Shown here: positions 34,796 through 43,245 of the stretch, in pieces
Layout of the letters: the number at the start of each line of letters is the position of its first letter
Numbering within the stretch: the stretch's first letter is position 1
NCBI GenBank assembly: GCA_946183145.1
Contig: CAMGZM010000015.1
Span: 1-59,005, forward strand
Reading direction: 5' to 3'
DNA: 59,005 bases
DNA from: an uncultured Fretibacterium sp.
Lineage (GTDB): Bacteria > Synergistota > Synergistia > Synergistales > Aminobacteriaceae
Translations under genes and position numbers: made by a program
The notes under the pieces: generated by a model
Databases searched by the model: none
What the model was told of the DNA's origin: nothing
Seen by the model: only the letters and a program-made list of their open reading frames with translations

Positions 34796-36007
34796 ATGGA
34801 CAGCGGCAATAAAGTTATCATCATCGGCAAAAATCATCATCACATTCTCGCAATGGCCCGCGTTTTCGGCGTGAACGGCATAAAGCCTTACGGGATTTTC
34901 GTAGGCATGTTCTCCGTCATGGGATTCGCCCGGCGTTCAAAGTACTGGCGCAAAGTCTGGTCAGCAAAAAATAATGCACAAGTCATTGACATTCTCAGGC
35001 GCGAATTTCAGAACGAGACGCAAAAGCCCGTAGTCATTCCGTGTTCCGACGCGGCCGCCATTGAGCTTGATAATCATCTTGATGAGCTGAGGCAGAAATA
35101 CATTCTCGGCAGCTTCAATCATGAGCAGGGCAGAATCCCTCAGCTTATGGACAAATTCTCGCAGGTTGAGTTCGTGAAAAATAATCTCGGTCTCTGCATG
35201 GCCGAAAGTTTCATCATTAATCTTTCTGACGGGGAAATACCCACCGGGCTTCCGTTCCCGTGCATAGTGAAGCCGGTTGTCAGCGCGGAAGGCAACAAGG
35301 GCGACATCAGGAAGTTCGATGACACAGAAAGCCTCCGGGAATATCTCGGCGTTCTGAAAGCTAAAGGGTATGAGAGGATTCTTGCACAAAAATTTCTTGA
35401 TATTGATTACGAGTTTTGCTTGTCGGGCTGCTGCGGGGAAATTATTTCTTACTTTGTCTCAAAAACTGTAAGGGCTTGGCCTATTGTCGGCGGTACTGGC
35501 TGCTGGGATAAAATTATGAATGAGACTGAAATACATGAGCTTTGCATTAACATTCTCAAGAAACTATCTTATGAAGGTTATTCAGGATTAATAGACATAG
35601 AATTTTTCAAGGTAGGCGAAAAAATATATTTATCCGAAATTAATTGGCGTAACAGCGCACGAGTCTTCATGTGCACCGGGACAAAAATATTTTACCCGCT
35701 CATATGGTACTGGTCAGTTACGGGGCAGTCCGAGAAGATTCAGAATATCCCCCTCACGACAAAGGATACATCACTATACGGAATGGACGAACGAAACGAC
35801 ATAGCCCACGTGATAAATTTAGGGCTAAATTCCGGGCGGCTATCTCTGCGCGAATGGGTGCGGGACGTAAAACGCTCGTGCAGTTTCTCGGCGTGGTACA
35901 GAGATGACAAGCTCCCGGCGTTTTGGAGTTATCCCTCGGCGTTGTTCCTCAGCCTTATTCCCCTCTGCGCAAAAGAGTTCATTAAGAAGCTGCTGAAGTG
36001 GAAATAG
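34796..36007 (+). CDS. ATP-grasp family ligase, unknown substrate
   Basis: 403 residues from the ATG at 34796; the SD-like AAAGGAG is 17 bases away, so the start is uncertain (TTG 34763 is the alternative). Visible pieces of an ATP-grasp fold: a Rossmann-like N-terminal domain (KVIIIGKNHHHILAMARVFG), the nucleotide-binding strand PFPCIVKPVVSAEGNKGD near 155-175, an acidic DIDYEFCLSG segment, and the metal-binding end GLIDIEFFKVGEKIYLSEINWRNS near 270-290. These features resemble carboxylate-amine ligases of the PylC/CarB kind. The substrate cannot be inferred. It stands between two terminators and appears monocistronic. Confidence 0.7.
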   Translation: MDSGNKVIIIGKNHHHILAMARVFGVNGIKPYGIFVGMFSVMGFARRSKYWRKVWSAKNNAQVIDILRREFQNETQKPVVIPCSDAAAIELDNHLDELRQKYILGSFNHEQGRIPQLMDKFSQVEFVKNNLGLCMAESFIINLSDGEIPTGLPFPCIVKPVVSAEGNKGDIRKFDDTESLREYLGVLKAKGYERILAQKFLDIDYEFCLSGCCGEIISYFVSKTVRAWPIVGGTGCWDKIMNETEIHELCINILKKLSYEGYSGLIDIEFFKVGEKIYLSEINWRNSARVFMCTGTKIFYPLIWYWSVTGQSEKIQNIPLTTKDTSLYGMDERNDIAHVINLGLNSGRLSLREWVRDVKRSCSFSAWYRDDKLPAFWSYPSALFLSLIPLCAKEFIKKLLKWK

Positions 36008-36012
36008 ATTCG

Positions 36013-36047
36013 TCCCTCCTCAAAGCGGAAAGAGGAGGGAAATTTTT
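36013..36047. terminator. bidirectional terminator between convergent genes
   Basis: TCCCTCCTC pairs perfectly with GAGGAGGGA (10-base loop). The plus strand continues AATTTTT and the minus strand has a weaker run, so it can end the ATP-grasp gene and possibly the opposite gene. Confidence 0.7.
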
Positions 36048-36049
36048 GG

Positions 36050-37093
36050 CTACATGAAGAAATACCGTATCACGAAAAGAAGCGCAACTAACGCAACTCC
36101 AAGCAGCCCGAAAAAGAACATATCTCCCATGAATGAAGCTCTCTTGCTGTCTTGGTTATCATTCCGGGGCTGTTCCTTAACACGTATCTTGATGTCTTTC
36201 GTTATAGCTATGTAGCCGCGTATTTCATCGCTGATTTTCACGTAGATAAATTTCTTCCCCTGAGTCTCTCTTATCTCGTCAACAGGGAATAACGGTTCTA
36301 TGTCATTCTCAGAAAGATATTTGTTGACGACTGCGCTTGTTCCCTCGCCCTCTATCTGAACTCCGATAATATCCCCCGGCATAACTTCTGATGAGGCTTT
36401 TCCCTTCACGGGGTCAACTTGAGGATTGCACTTGATTATTGTACCCTCAAAATTTCCTTCTTTCTTGGCTTCTTCTCTTTCTTTTGCTTCCTTCTCAGCC
36501 TTCTCTTTTTCTTCCTGCTCTTTCTTCATCCGTTCGAGTTCTGCGGGTGAAGGCGGCAAAGGCTTTATGACTTTTGCGCGTTCAAGCTCTGGGCGTGCTA
36601 TCGGTTCTGCTTCTGTTGATGAGCTGAATACACATTGCGCTATAGCCTCAAAGCTGCGTCGTACAATGCTCTCAAGTTGCCGTATTTTTACTTTCGTGTA
36701 ATTCTCGTAAAGTTTCTTTTTCTCGTCAGTCGTGAGAATCTCTTTGAGTTTAGCCTGTAATTTTTCAGCCCAGTCTTTGTCAAGCGGTCCCATTGAAGGA
36801 AGGCTTTTCACGAAATTGCGCCAGTCTTTTCCGACTTCTGGTATTTGCCCGTTCGCGTAAGGTTTCGCAAGCCAGAATATCTGGAACACCGTCCGTCCCG
36901 TATTACCCTCGAATATCACGCAGAATCCTCCGCCCATATCACCTCTTGAAGGCGTAAACACCGATTTTATTCCGAGAAATTCGGGTGTCTCATTCTTCTT
37001 TACGGGTTCAGCTGGAGGCGGCATATCATCTTTCTTGCGTGATGACTCGGCCATGTCTTTTACGTCTTGTACTGTGAAAATTTCTTCCGGCAT
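36050..37093 (-). CDS. tail-anchored protein with coiled coil, unknown
   Basis: 347 residues, not recognised. N-terminal 40 residues are polar; residues about 40-75 form a small beta domain (SVFTPSRGDMGGGFCVIFEG); 85-160 helical. A very charged helix (EEKEKAEKEAKEREEAKKEG) lies near 190-215. Another beta domain (GTIIKCNPQVDP...KFIYVKISDEIRGYIAI) follows, and a single C-terminal transmembrane segment (FFFGLLGVALVALLFVIRYFF). With no signal peptide, it is probably anchored in the inner membrane by its C-terminus with the bulk in the cytoplasm. The start is 6 bases from the end of the zinc-ribbon gene, so the two form an operon. Confidence 0.6.
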   Translation of the reverse strand: MPEEIFTVQDVKDMAESSRKKDDMPPPAEPVKKNETPEFLGIKSVFTPSRGDMGGGFCVIFEGNTGRTVFQIFWLAKPYANGQIPEVGKDWRNFVKSLPSMGPLDKDWAEKLQAKLKEILTTDEKKKLYENYTKVKIRQLESIVRRSFEAIAQCVFSSSTEAEPIARPELERAKVIKPLPPSPAELERMKKEQEEKEKAEKEAKEREEAKKEGNFEGTIIKCNPQVDPVKGKASSEVMPGDIIGVQIEGEGTSAVVNKYLSENDIEPLFPVDEIRETQGKKFIYVKISDEIRGYIAITKDIKIRVKEQPRNDNQDSKRASFMGDMFFFGLLGVALVALLFVIRYFFM

Positions 37094-37099
37094 GATTCT

Positions 37100-37261
37100 T
37101 TACCTTGCTGAATAGCTTTTTGCGCTCCAGGATTTTCCGCGAGGAATCTCCCCCGATACGACTTCAAGATAACGGCTCATGCAGTGCGGGCATTTTCTGT
37201 CCGGCGATGATGAGTCATTCTCAAACTCCTTTTTGCACTCAAGGCATCTGAATACGGCCAT
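37100..37261 (-). CDS. small zinc-ribbon protein
   Basis: 53 residues from the ATG at 37259-37261 (SD GGAGG, 12 bases away). Two CxxC pairs (CLECKKEF and CPHCMSR) separated by about 18 residues make a single zinc ribbon of the FmdB-like type. The C-terminus is short and basic. Such proteins are usually regulators or RNA/DNA-binding adaptors. It is the first gene of a two-gene operon with the membrane protein at 36050. Confidence 0.65.
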   Translation of the reverse strand: MAVFRCLECKKEFENDSSSPDRKCPHCMSRYLEVVSGEIPRGKSWSAKSYSAR

Positions 37262-37413
37262 GATTTTATGAATCCTCCTTGAAGGTTTTATATGACAGTG
37301 AACGCCTTGCATTATAGCCCGTAAAATATTTATGGGCAAATGCGTTTGATACGGCGCGAATCGAATCGGCAAAATCCGAAATAATTACGTAATATTTTTC
37401 ACGGGTAATTCAT

Positions 37414-37419
37414 TATAAT
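37414..37419 (+). promoter_or_regulatory. -10 element of the CAP-domain gene
   Basis: TATAAT 45 bases upstream of the start at 37464, in an A/T-rich stretch. No convincing -35 at 17 bases. Confidence 0.4.
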
Positions 37420-37463
37420 ATGCTCAATTTCACACAACAAAATTTTTCACGGAGGCTGTATCT

Positions 37464-39563
37464 TTGAGGCTGAAAAAATTTTCTGCAATCCTCTTCATCC
37501 TCTTTATATCCGCAACGTTGCTTCACGCTTCTGACATTTACGACTCAGAGCCGGGATTTTCTCCGTATTATGCCGGGTCAGTGAGAAGCGATGTGTTGTA
37601 TGACGCGCTTGATGAGCTGAACTATGTACGATGGCTCATAGGAGTCCCCGATGATGTTGTTCTCGACTCTGAGATGACACGGAAGGCGCAGCACGGTGCA
37701 GTTCTCCTTGATGCTGTTGACAGGCTGACTCATACTCCGTCAAAACCTTCTGACATGAGCGACTCATTCTACAGCTTGGGCTATGACGCAACGACTCACG
37801 GAAATATAGCGGTCGCAAAAATGTACACAGGCTCAGAAGTTCAAAGCTATATGACTCTCAGTTACAGCACAAAAATGTACATGGATGACTCTGACAGCTC
37901 TAACATTTCCCGTGTAGGCCACAGAAGATGGCTAATGAATCCCCGCATGACACGAACAGGATTCGGCATAAGCACACGAAACGGATATGCAGTAACGTAC
38001 GTTATTGATGAGTTTGACAGCAATTCTGACACTTTGAGCGAGGAAGAATACGCACGTTATCTTGAGTGGCTTGAATGGCCGATTTCGGATGAATATATCA
38101 CATGGCCGGCATCAAAGCATTCACACCCCTTAACGTATTTTGACGCTGATACAGCATGGTCTGTTACGCTCAACAGGAATGTATTTGACACATGCACGGC
38201 TTCTTCTGTGGGAGTTATGTTAGTCCGAGAGTCTGACGGTGAAACTTGGCATTTCGGCGCGTCTGGCAATGACGGATATTTTAACGTCGCAGATGACTCT
38301 GTAGCGTATGACCAGTGCATAATATTCCGCCCTGACGGTGTGAGCGGTTATTCATCGGGTGAAACATGGAGCGTATATATCACGGGGCTTAACAGGTCAG
38401 ACGGCAATTCAGGAAGCATATCATACAGCGTAACATTCACGGACACTTCAACAGGCTACGAGGAAGATTTGCCCGCAACAACTCAGAACGGCTCAAAGAG
38501 TTCGGGCGGCGGAGGATGTGAGTCGGGATTCGGAGTTTATGCCGTGATTCTCCTGTTTATGCCCGCAGTAATCAGACGGAGAAAACTTGCTGTGATTTTG
38601 GCGTTGTTGATGATAGTTGTGATTGTGCCTTCGGTTTTTGCTGACGAAAATATTTACCTCACGAGGCCGGAATTTTCACCCTACAAAGCCGGCTCAGTAA
38701 GGCGCGAAATTCTGAACGAGGCATTAGCGGAACTCAATTATGCCCGCTGGCTTTCAGGAGTCCCGAACAACGTAACACTCAACGAGGAATATACACGGCG
38801 CGCGCAAATGGGAGCGGTATTGCTTGACGCTAACGACATACTGACTCACACGCCCGAAAAGCCTCATGACATGCCTGAAAATTTCTACGAGCTGGGATAT
38901 GACGCGGCATCACACGGAAATATAGCGTACTACAAAGTCTACAAAGGCTCAAAAGTTTACGGAGCTTTGCGGCTCAAAGACACAACGAAAATGTACATGG
39001 AAGATACAGACGGGCATAATGTCGGCGCGTTAGGCCACAGGAGATGGATAATGAATCCGCGCTTAAAGCAGGTTGGATTCGGAATAAGCACGCGGCTCGG
39101 ATATTCAGTAACGTATGTGATTGAGGAGTTCCCGATAAAGAAGCAGGAACTTTCACGCTCGGAATACGCAAAATATCTTGACTGGCTGAAGTGGCCGATT
39201 GATGACGAGTTCATCACGTGGCCTTCAAGCAAGCGCCCTCACCCGTTAAGCTGGTTTGAGGCAAAAACAGCATGGTCAGTAACGTTAAACCGGAATGTTT
39301 TTGACGAATGCAACCCCGGCTCTGTGAGCGTGATAATGACTCGTATTGATGACGGAAAAATGTGGAGATTCGGCCATGCGGGGAATGACGGATATTTTGA
39401 GGTCGCCCCGAATAACGTAGCATATGATGAATGCCTGATATTTTGCCCCGATGACATAAAGCGGTATAGTCCCGGTGAAACATGGCGCGTTGATGTTCAC
39501 GGACTCAAACGCAAAGACGGCAGGCCGGGAAATCTCTCGTACATAGTGAGCTTCACGAGATGA
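37464..39563 (+). CDS. double CAP (SCP/PR-1)-domain protein with internal Synergist-CTERM and internal signal peptide
   Basis: 699 residues starting at TTG (SD GGAGG). Copy A: signal peptide (KKFSAILFILFISATLLHA), CAP domain about 35-330 with LNYVRWLIGVPDDV, the HGNIAV histidine and GHRRWLMNPRM, then GGGGCESGFG, a hydrophobic segment and RRRK near 350-375. The last block has the form of a Synergist-CTERM sorting signal. Copy B follows without a stop: a second signal-like segment (AVILALLMIVVIVPSVFA), then a full CAP domain (LNYARWLSGVPNN, HGNIAYYK, GHRRWIMNPRL) and no CTERM. The two copies are clearly paralogous along their whole length. Secreted CAP proteins act as proteases, lipid-binding or cell-wall proteins. 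The fusion is odd; see findings. Confidence 0.8.
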   Translation: MRLKKFSAILFILFISATLLHASDIYDSEPGFSPYYAGSVRSDVLYDALDELNYVRWLIGVPDDVVLDSEMTRKAQHGAVLLDAVDRLTHTPSKPSDMSDSFYSLGYDATTHGNIAVAKMYTGSEVQSYMTLSYSTKMYMDDSDSSNISRVGHRRWLMNPRMTRTGFGISTRNGYAVTYVIDEFDSNSDTLSEEEYARYLEWLEWPISDEYITWPASKHSHPLTYFDADTAWSVTLNRNVFDTCTASSVGVMLVRESDGETWHFGASGNDGYFNVADDSVAYDQCIIFRPDGVSGYSSGETWSVYITGLNRSDGNSGSISYSVTFTDTSTGYEEDLPATTQNGSKSSGGGGCESGFGVYAVILLFMPAVIRRRKLAVILALLMIVVIVPSVFADENIYLTRPEFSPYKAGSVRREILNEALAELNYARWLSGVPNNVTLNEEYTRRAQMGAVLLDANDILTHTPEKPHDMPENFYELGYDAASHGNIAYYKVYKGSKVYGALRLKDTTKMYMEDTDGHNVGALGHRRWIMNPRLKQVGFGISTRLGYSVTYVIEEFPIKKQELSRSEYAKYLDWLKWPIDDEFITWPSSKRPHPLSWFEAKTAWSVTLNRNVFDECNPGSVSVIMTRIDDGKMWRFGHAGNDGYFEVAPNNVAYDECLIFCPDDIKRYSPGETWRVDVHGLKRKDGRPGNLSYIVSFTR

Positions 39564-39624
39564 CACAAGGAATCCCGCGCAAATTTTCACGCGCTGGAAA
39601 ATATATTAGGAGGTAAGATTTTCC

Positions 39625-40641
39625 ATGAAGAAACACGCAGTAATACTCGCAGCAGCAGTACTCGCAGTATCGGCACTCGCAGCATTTGCCGCAACGGACG
39701 CACTTGTAGGAGCATGTATCTACAAGTTCGATGACACGTTCATGACGGGCGTACGAAACGCAATGCGCGCACAGATGGACAAAGAAGGCGGAGAACTCGA
39801 AATCGTTGACAGCCAGAACCGCCAGCCCACGCAGAACGATCAAGTTGACGCGTACATCTCAAAGGGCGCGAATGCTCTCATCGTCAACCCCGTAGACCGC
39901 ACAGCCGCTCAGCCCCTCATGGAGAAAGCAAAAGCTGAGAATCTCCCCATCGTTTTCGTGAACCGCGAACCCTATGAGGAAGTCATGAAGGCTTATGACA
40001 AAATCTGGTACGTAGGCGCAAAAGCTGAGGAGTCCGGCACACAGTCAGGGCAGATAATCGTAGACTACTTCAAGGCAAATCCCAAAGCTGACAAGAACGG
40101 CGACGGAAAAATTCAGTACATCATGATTCGCGGCGAACAGGGACATCAGGACGCAACATTACGCACAGAGTATTCACTCAAAGCCATAAAGGACGGCGGA
40201 TTTGACGTTGTAGAGCTCGGCAATGACACAGCGAACTGGGACAAAGTTCAGGCGACCGACAAAATGAAGGGCTTTATCTCCGCTGTAGGTGTCGACAACA
40301 TCGAGGCAGTACTCGCAAACAATGACGATATGGCACTCGGAGCAATCGAGGCACTCAAGGCAGAAGGCTACAACATGGGCGACGCAAGCAAGTACGTACC
40401 CGTTGTAGGAGTTGACGCGACAGCACCCGCGCTTGAGGCCATGAGCAAAGGCGAGATGCTTGGCACAGTGCTTAATGACGCGGACAACCAGGGATTCGCG
40501 GCTGTGAAAGTTGCAGTAGTCGCGGCAGATGACAAGCCCGTAACAGAGGAGTCAATCGGCTACAAGATCACGGACGGAAAATATATCTGGATACCCTACA
40601 GACCCGTTACAGTCGAAAACTACAAGCAGTTCATGAAATAA
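39625..40641 (+). CDS. mglB: galactose/methyl-galactoside ABC transporter binding protein (MglB-like) 1
   Basis: 338 residues with SD AGGAGG. Signal peptide KKHAVILAAAVLAVSALAAFA. The periplasmic binding fold follows: GACIYKFDDTFMTGVRNAM, LIVNPVDRTA, VFVNREPYEEV, then an EF-hand-like calcium loop (DKNGDGKIQ, near residue 158), as in enteric MglB, and the hinge/closing motifs NNDDMALGAIEAL and VVGVDATAPALEAM. It captures galactose or glucose in the periplasm and hands it to MglAC. It is followed by a terminator, which should make its mRNA more abundant than the downstream genes. Confidence 0.9.
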   Translation: MKKHAVILAAAVLAVSALAAFAATDALVGACIYKFDDTFMTGVRNAMRAQMDKEGGELEIVDSQNRQPTQNDQVDAYISKGANALIVNPVDRTAAQPLMEKAKAENLPIVFVNREPYEEVMKAYDKIWYVGAKAEESGTQSGQIIVDYFKANPKADKNGDGKIQYIMIRGEQGHQDATLRTEYSLKAIKDGGFDVVELGNDTANWDKVQATDKMKGFISAVGVDNIEAVLANNDDMALGAIEALKAEGYNMGDASKYVPVVGVDATAPALEAMSKGEMLGTVLNDADNQGFAAVKVAVVAADDKPVTEESIGYKITDGKYIWIPYRPVTVENYKQFMK

Positions 40642-40660
40642 GCAGAAGTGTTAATCATTG

Positions 40661-40692
40661 CCCCCGTTTGATTTGCGGCGGGGGTTTCTTTT
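40661..40692 (+). terminator. intercistronic terminator after mglB copy 1
   Basis: CCCCCG pairs with CGGGGG around a 12-base loop, followed by TTTCTTTT. It lies inside the mgl operon and probably attenuates transcription into mglB copy 2, mglA and mglC. Confidence 0.75.
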
Positions 40693-40711
40693 AATGGAAG
40701 AGGTGATTTTT

Positions 40712-41695
40712 TTGCGTAAAGTTTTTGTTACAGCATTGATACTCGTGCTTGCTTTTGCTTCATGTTCTTTTGCTGACGGCGTGAAAATCGGCTCATGTAT
40801 TTACCGCTTCAGTGATGCTTTCATGCTGAGATTCAGAAACGCAATGTCATCCGAAAGCACCAAAGAAGGAGCAGAGTTAGTACTCGCAGATTCACAGAAT
40901 GACCAGGCGACTCAGGATTCGCAGGTTGACGAATTCATAGCAAACGGCGTAAACGTCCTGATCATTAACCCTGTTGACCGAATGAAGTCCCAAAGCATAA
41001 TCGACAAAGCAAAATCAGCGGACATTCCCGTAGTATTCATCAACAGAGAGCCTCCCGCAAGCATTCTCAGCACGTACAGCAAAGCATATTACGTAGGGGC
41101 AAAGGCAGAAGAGTCCGGGATTGAGGCAGGAGAAATCATAGCGGCATACTTCAAGTCCCACCCAGAAGCCGACAAGAACAAAGACGGAAAATTACAGTTC
41201 GTTATGCTGCGCGGTGAAAACGGACATCAGGATATGATTCTCAGGTCAAGATATTCTGTCGAGGCAATAAGCAAAGCAGGCATCCCGCCCGTAGAAATTG
41301 CCGGAGCAATCGCAAACTGGGACAAACTGCAGGCCATGAACATAATGAACGCTTTTATCATGTCAATCGGCCCTGAGAATATAGAGGCAGTAATCGCTAA
41401 TAATGATGAGATGGCATTAGGAGCGGTTGAGGCACTGAAAGCGAATGACTACAACAAGGGCAGTGCTGAGATGTACATTCCTGTTGTAGGTGTTGACGCA
41501 AACGCCTCGGCACTTGACGCGATGGACAGAGGCGAAATGCTCGGTACTGTGCTTAATGACGCAGACGGCCAAGGAGCTGCGGCGGTGAAACTTGCGGTAA
41601 TGCTCGCAAAAGGTCAGGACGTAAGCAAAGAAGTTACAGACGGTAAATATATCTGGATTCCTTACCAGAAAATTGCAAGGGGTGAGAAGAAGTGA
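40712..41695 (+). CDS. galactose-type ABC transporter binding protein (MglB-like) 2
   Basis: 327 residues starting at TTG (40712; SD AGAGGTG); the ATG at 40694 lies upstream of that SD. Signal peptide RKVFVTALILVLAFASCSFA. A paralogue of the protein at 39625, with the same landmarks (GSCIYRFSDAFMLRFRNAM, LIINPVDRM, calcium loop DKNKDGKLQ, NNDEMALGAVEAL, VVGVDANASALDAM) but a diverged sequence. The stop overlaps the GTG start of mglA (GTGA). Two binding proteins feeding one ATPase/permease pair suggests different sugar specificity or affinity. Confidence 0.88.
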   Translation: MRKVFVTALILVLAFASCSFADGVKIGSCIYRFSDAFMLRFRNAMSSESTKEGAELVLADSQNDQATQDSQVDEFIANGVNVLIINPVDRMKSQSIIDKAKSADIPVVFINREPPASILSTYSKAYYVGAKAEESGIEAGEIIAAYFKSHPEADKNKDGKLQFVMLRGENGHQDMILRSRYSVEAISKAGIPPVEIAGAIANWDKLQAMNIMNAFIMSIGPENIEAVIANNDEMALGAVEALKANDYNKGSAEMYIPVVGVDANASALDAMDRGEMLGTVLNDADGQGAAAVKLAVMLAKGQDVSKEVTDGKYIWIPYQKIARGEKK

Positions 41696-43227
41696 GCGAA
41701 TATTTGCTTGAGATGAAGAATATCACAAAGACATTCCCCGGCGTTAAGGCTCTCGACAACGTAAACCTGAATGTCCGTCCGGGCACAGTTCACGCGCTCA
41801 TGGGTGAAAACGGAGCGGGGAAATCTACGCTGATGAAATGCCTTTTCGGGATATATGAGCCTGACGGAGGAGAAATTTTCCTTGAAGGGAAGAAGGCCGA
41901 AATACATTCAGCGCGTCAGGCAATGGACAAAGGAATCGCAATGGTACATCAGGAGCTTCACCCGATAAGATTCCGTTCGGTCATGGAGAATGTTTATCTC
42001 GGAAGATTCCCCGGCCATTTCGGAGTCGTTGACCACAAAGCGATGTACGAGAAGACAAAAGCACTCTTTGAGGACTTAGAGCTTGATGTTGATCCATTAG
42101 CGTTGGCGGGTGAACAGTCAGCGGCGATTTTGCAGATGATGGAAATTGCGCGCGCTGTTGACATGAAAGCAAAGATAATCATTCTTGACGAGCCTACATC
42201 ATCATTATCTGACAGGGAAGTAGATCACCTCTTCAAGATAATCAACCGTTTACGCGCACAGGGAGTCGCATTCGTCTACATTTCGCACAAGATGAAAGAG
42301 ATATTAGAGATTTCAGACGAGATTACGGTTATGCGTGACGGAACATATGTAGGAACATGGCCGGTAACAGACTCAAACGGCGAGAAGCTCACGATTGACT
42401 TCATCATTAAACAGATGGTAGGCCGCGAGATGACAAATCAATTCCCCGTCAGAGAAGGCAAACCGTCAGAAGAAGTTGTGCTGAAAGTTGAGAATGTCTG
42501 TTCCACCGCAAGAAAGTCATTCCAGAATGTGAGTTTTGAGTTGCACCGTCAGGAAATTTTAGGCATCGGCGGTCTTGTAGGTGCTCAGAGGACGGAATTT
42601 GTAGAGGCATTATTCGGACTCAGGGGAATCGCGTCAGGAACAATCACCCTCAACGGAAAAACTTACGTCAACAAATCACCGGGCTTTGCGAAATCACGCG
42701 GGCTTGCATTGTTGACGGAGGAACGCCGCGCAACGGGTATATTCGGAATCCTTCCCATTCTCGAAAATACCGTTATTGCACATCAGAAACATTATGCACA
42801 TTTCGGAGTCCTGAATGACTCAAGGAGACGCGCTGACGCTGATACGGAATGCAAAAAGCTCAATGTCAAAACACCCTCGCTCAACACGTTAATACAGAAT
42901 CTTTCAGGCGGTAACCAGCAGAAAGTTCTGATTGCACGCTGGCTTCTCACGAACTCGGACATACTCATACTTGACGAACCCACAAGAGGAATTGACGTAG
43001 GAGCAAAGTACGAGATCTACAACATAATGTTAGAGCAGATCGCGCAGGGGAAATCAATCATCATGATTTCGTCCGAAATGCCCGAATTAATGGGAATGTC
43101 AGACCGTATCATGGTAATGTGCGAGGGACGCGTTACAGGCTTCCTCAACAAGGGAGAATACACGCAGGAAAAAATCATGGCACTTGCGACTCAGTTTGCC
43201 GGGCGCAAGGACACATCAGCAGCATAA
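41692..43227 (+). CDS. mglA: galactose ABC transporter ATPase MglA
   Basis: 511 residues, GTG start coupled to the second binding-protein gene. Two ABC domains in tandem, the sugar-importer type: Walker A GENGAGKST near 40 and signature-equivalent LAGEQSAAILQMMEIARA, Walker B IIILDEPTSSL. The second domain has a degenerate Walker A (GGLVGAQRTEF), signature LSGGNQQKVLIARWL and Walker B ILILDEPTRGIDV. The second P-loop is typically degenerate in this family. It supplies energy for MglC. SD is within the upstream gene (AGGGGTGAG). Confidence 0.94.
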   Translation: MSEYLLEMKNITKTFPGVKALDNVNLNVRPGTVHALMGENGAGKSTLMKCLFGIYEPDGGEIFLEGKKAEIHSARQAMDKGIAMVHQELHPIRFRSVMENVYLGRFPGHFGVVDHKAMYEKTKALFEDLELDVDPLALAGEQSAAILQMMEIARAVDMKAKIIILDEPTSSLSDREVDHLFKIINRLRAQGVAFVYISHKMKEILEISDEITVMRDGTYVGTWPVTDSNGEKLTIDFIIKQMVGREMTNQFPVREGKPSEEVVLKVENVCSTARKSFQNVSFELHRQEILGIGGLVGAQRTEFVEALFGLRGIASGTITLNGKTYVNKSPGFAKSRGLALLTEERRATGIFGILPILENTVIAHQKHYAHFGVLNDSRRRADADTECKKLNVKTPSLNTLIQNLSGGNQQKVLIARWLLTNSDILILDEPTRGIDVGAKYEIYNIMLEQIAQGKSIIMISSEMPELMGMSDRIMVMCEGRVTGFLNKGEYTQEKIMALATQFAGRKDTSAA

Positions 43228-43245
43228 CAAGGAGGATTAATCATA

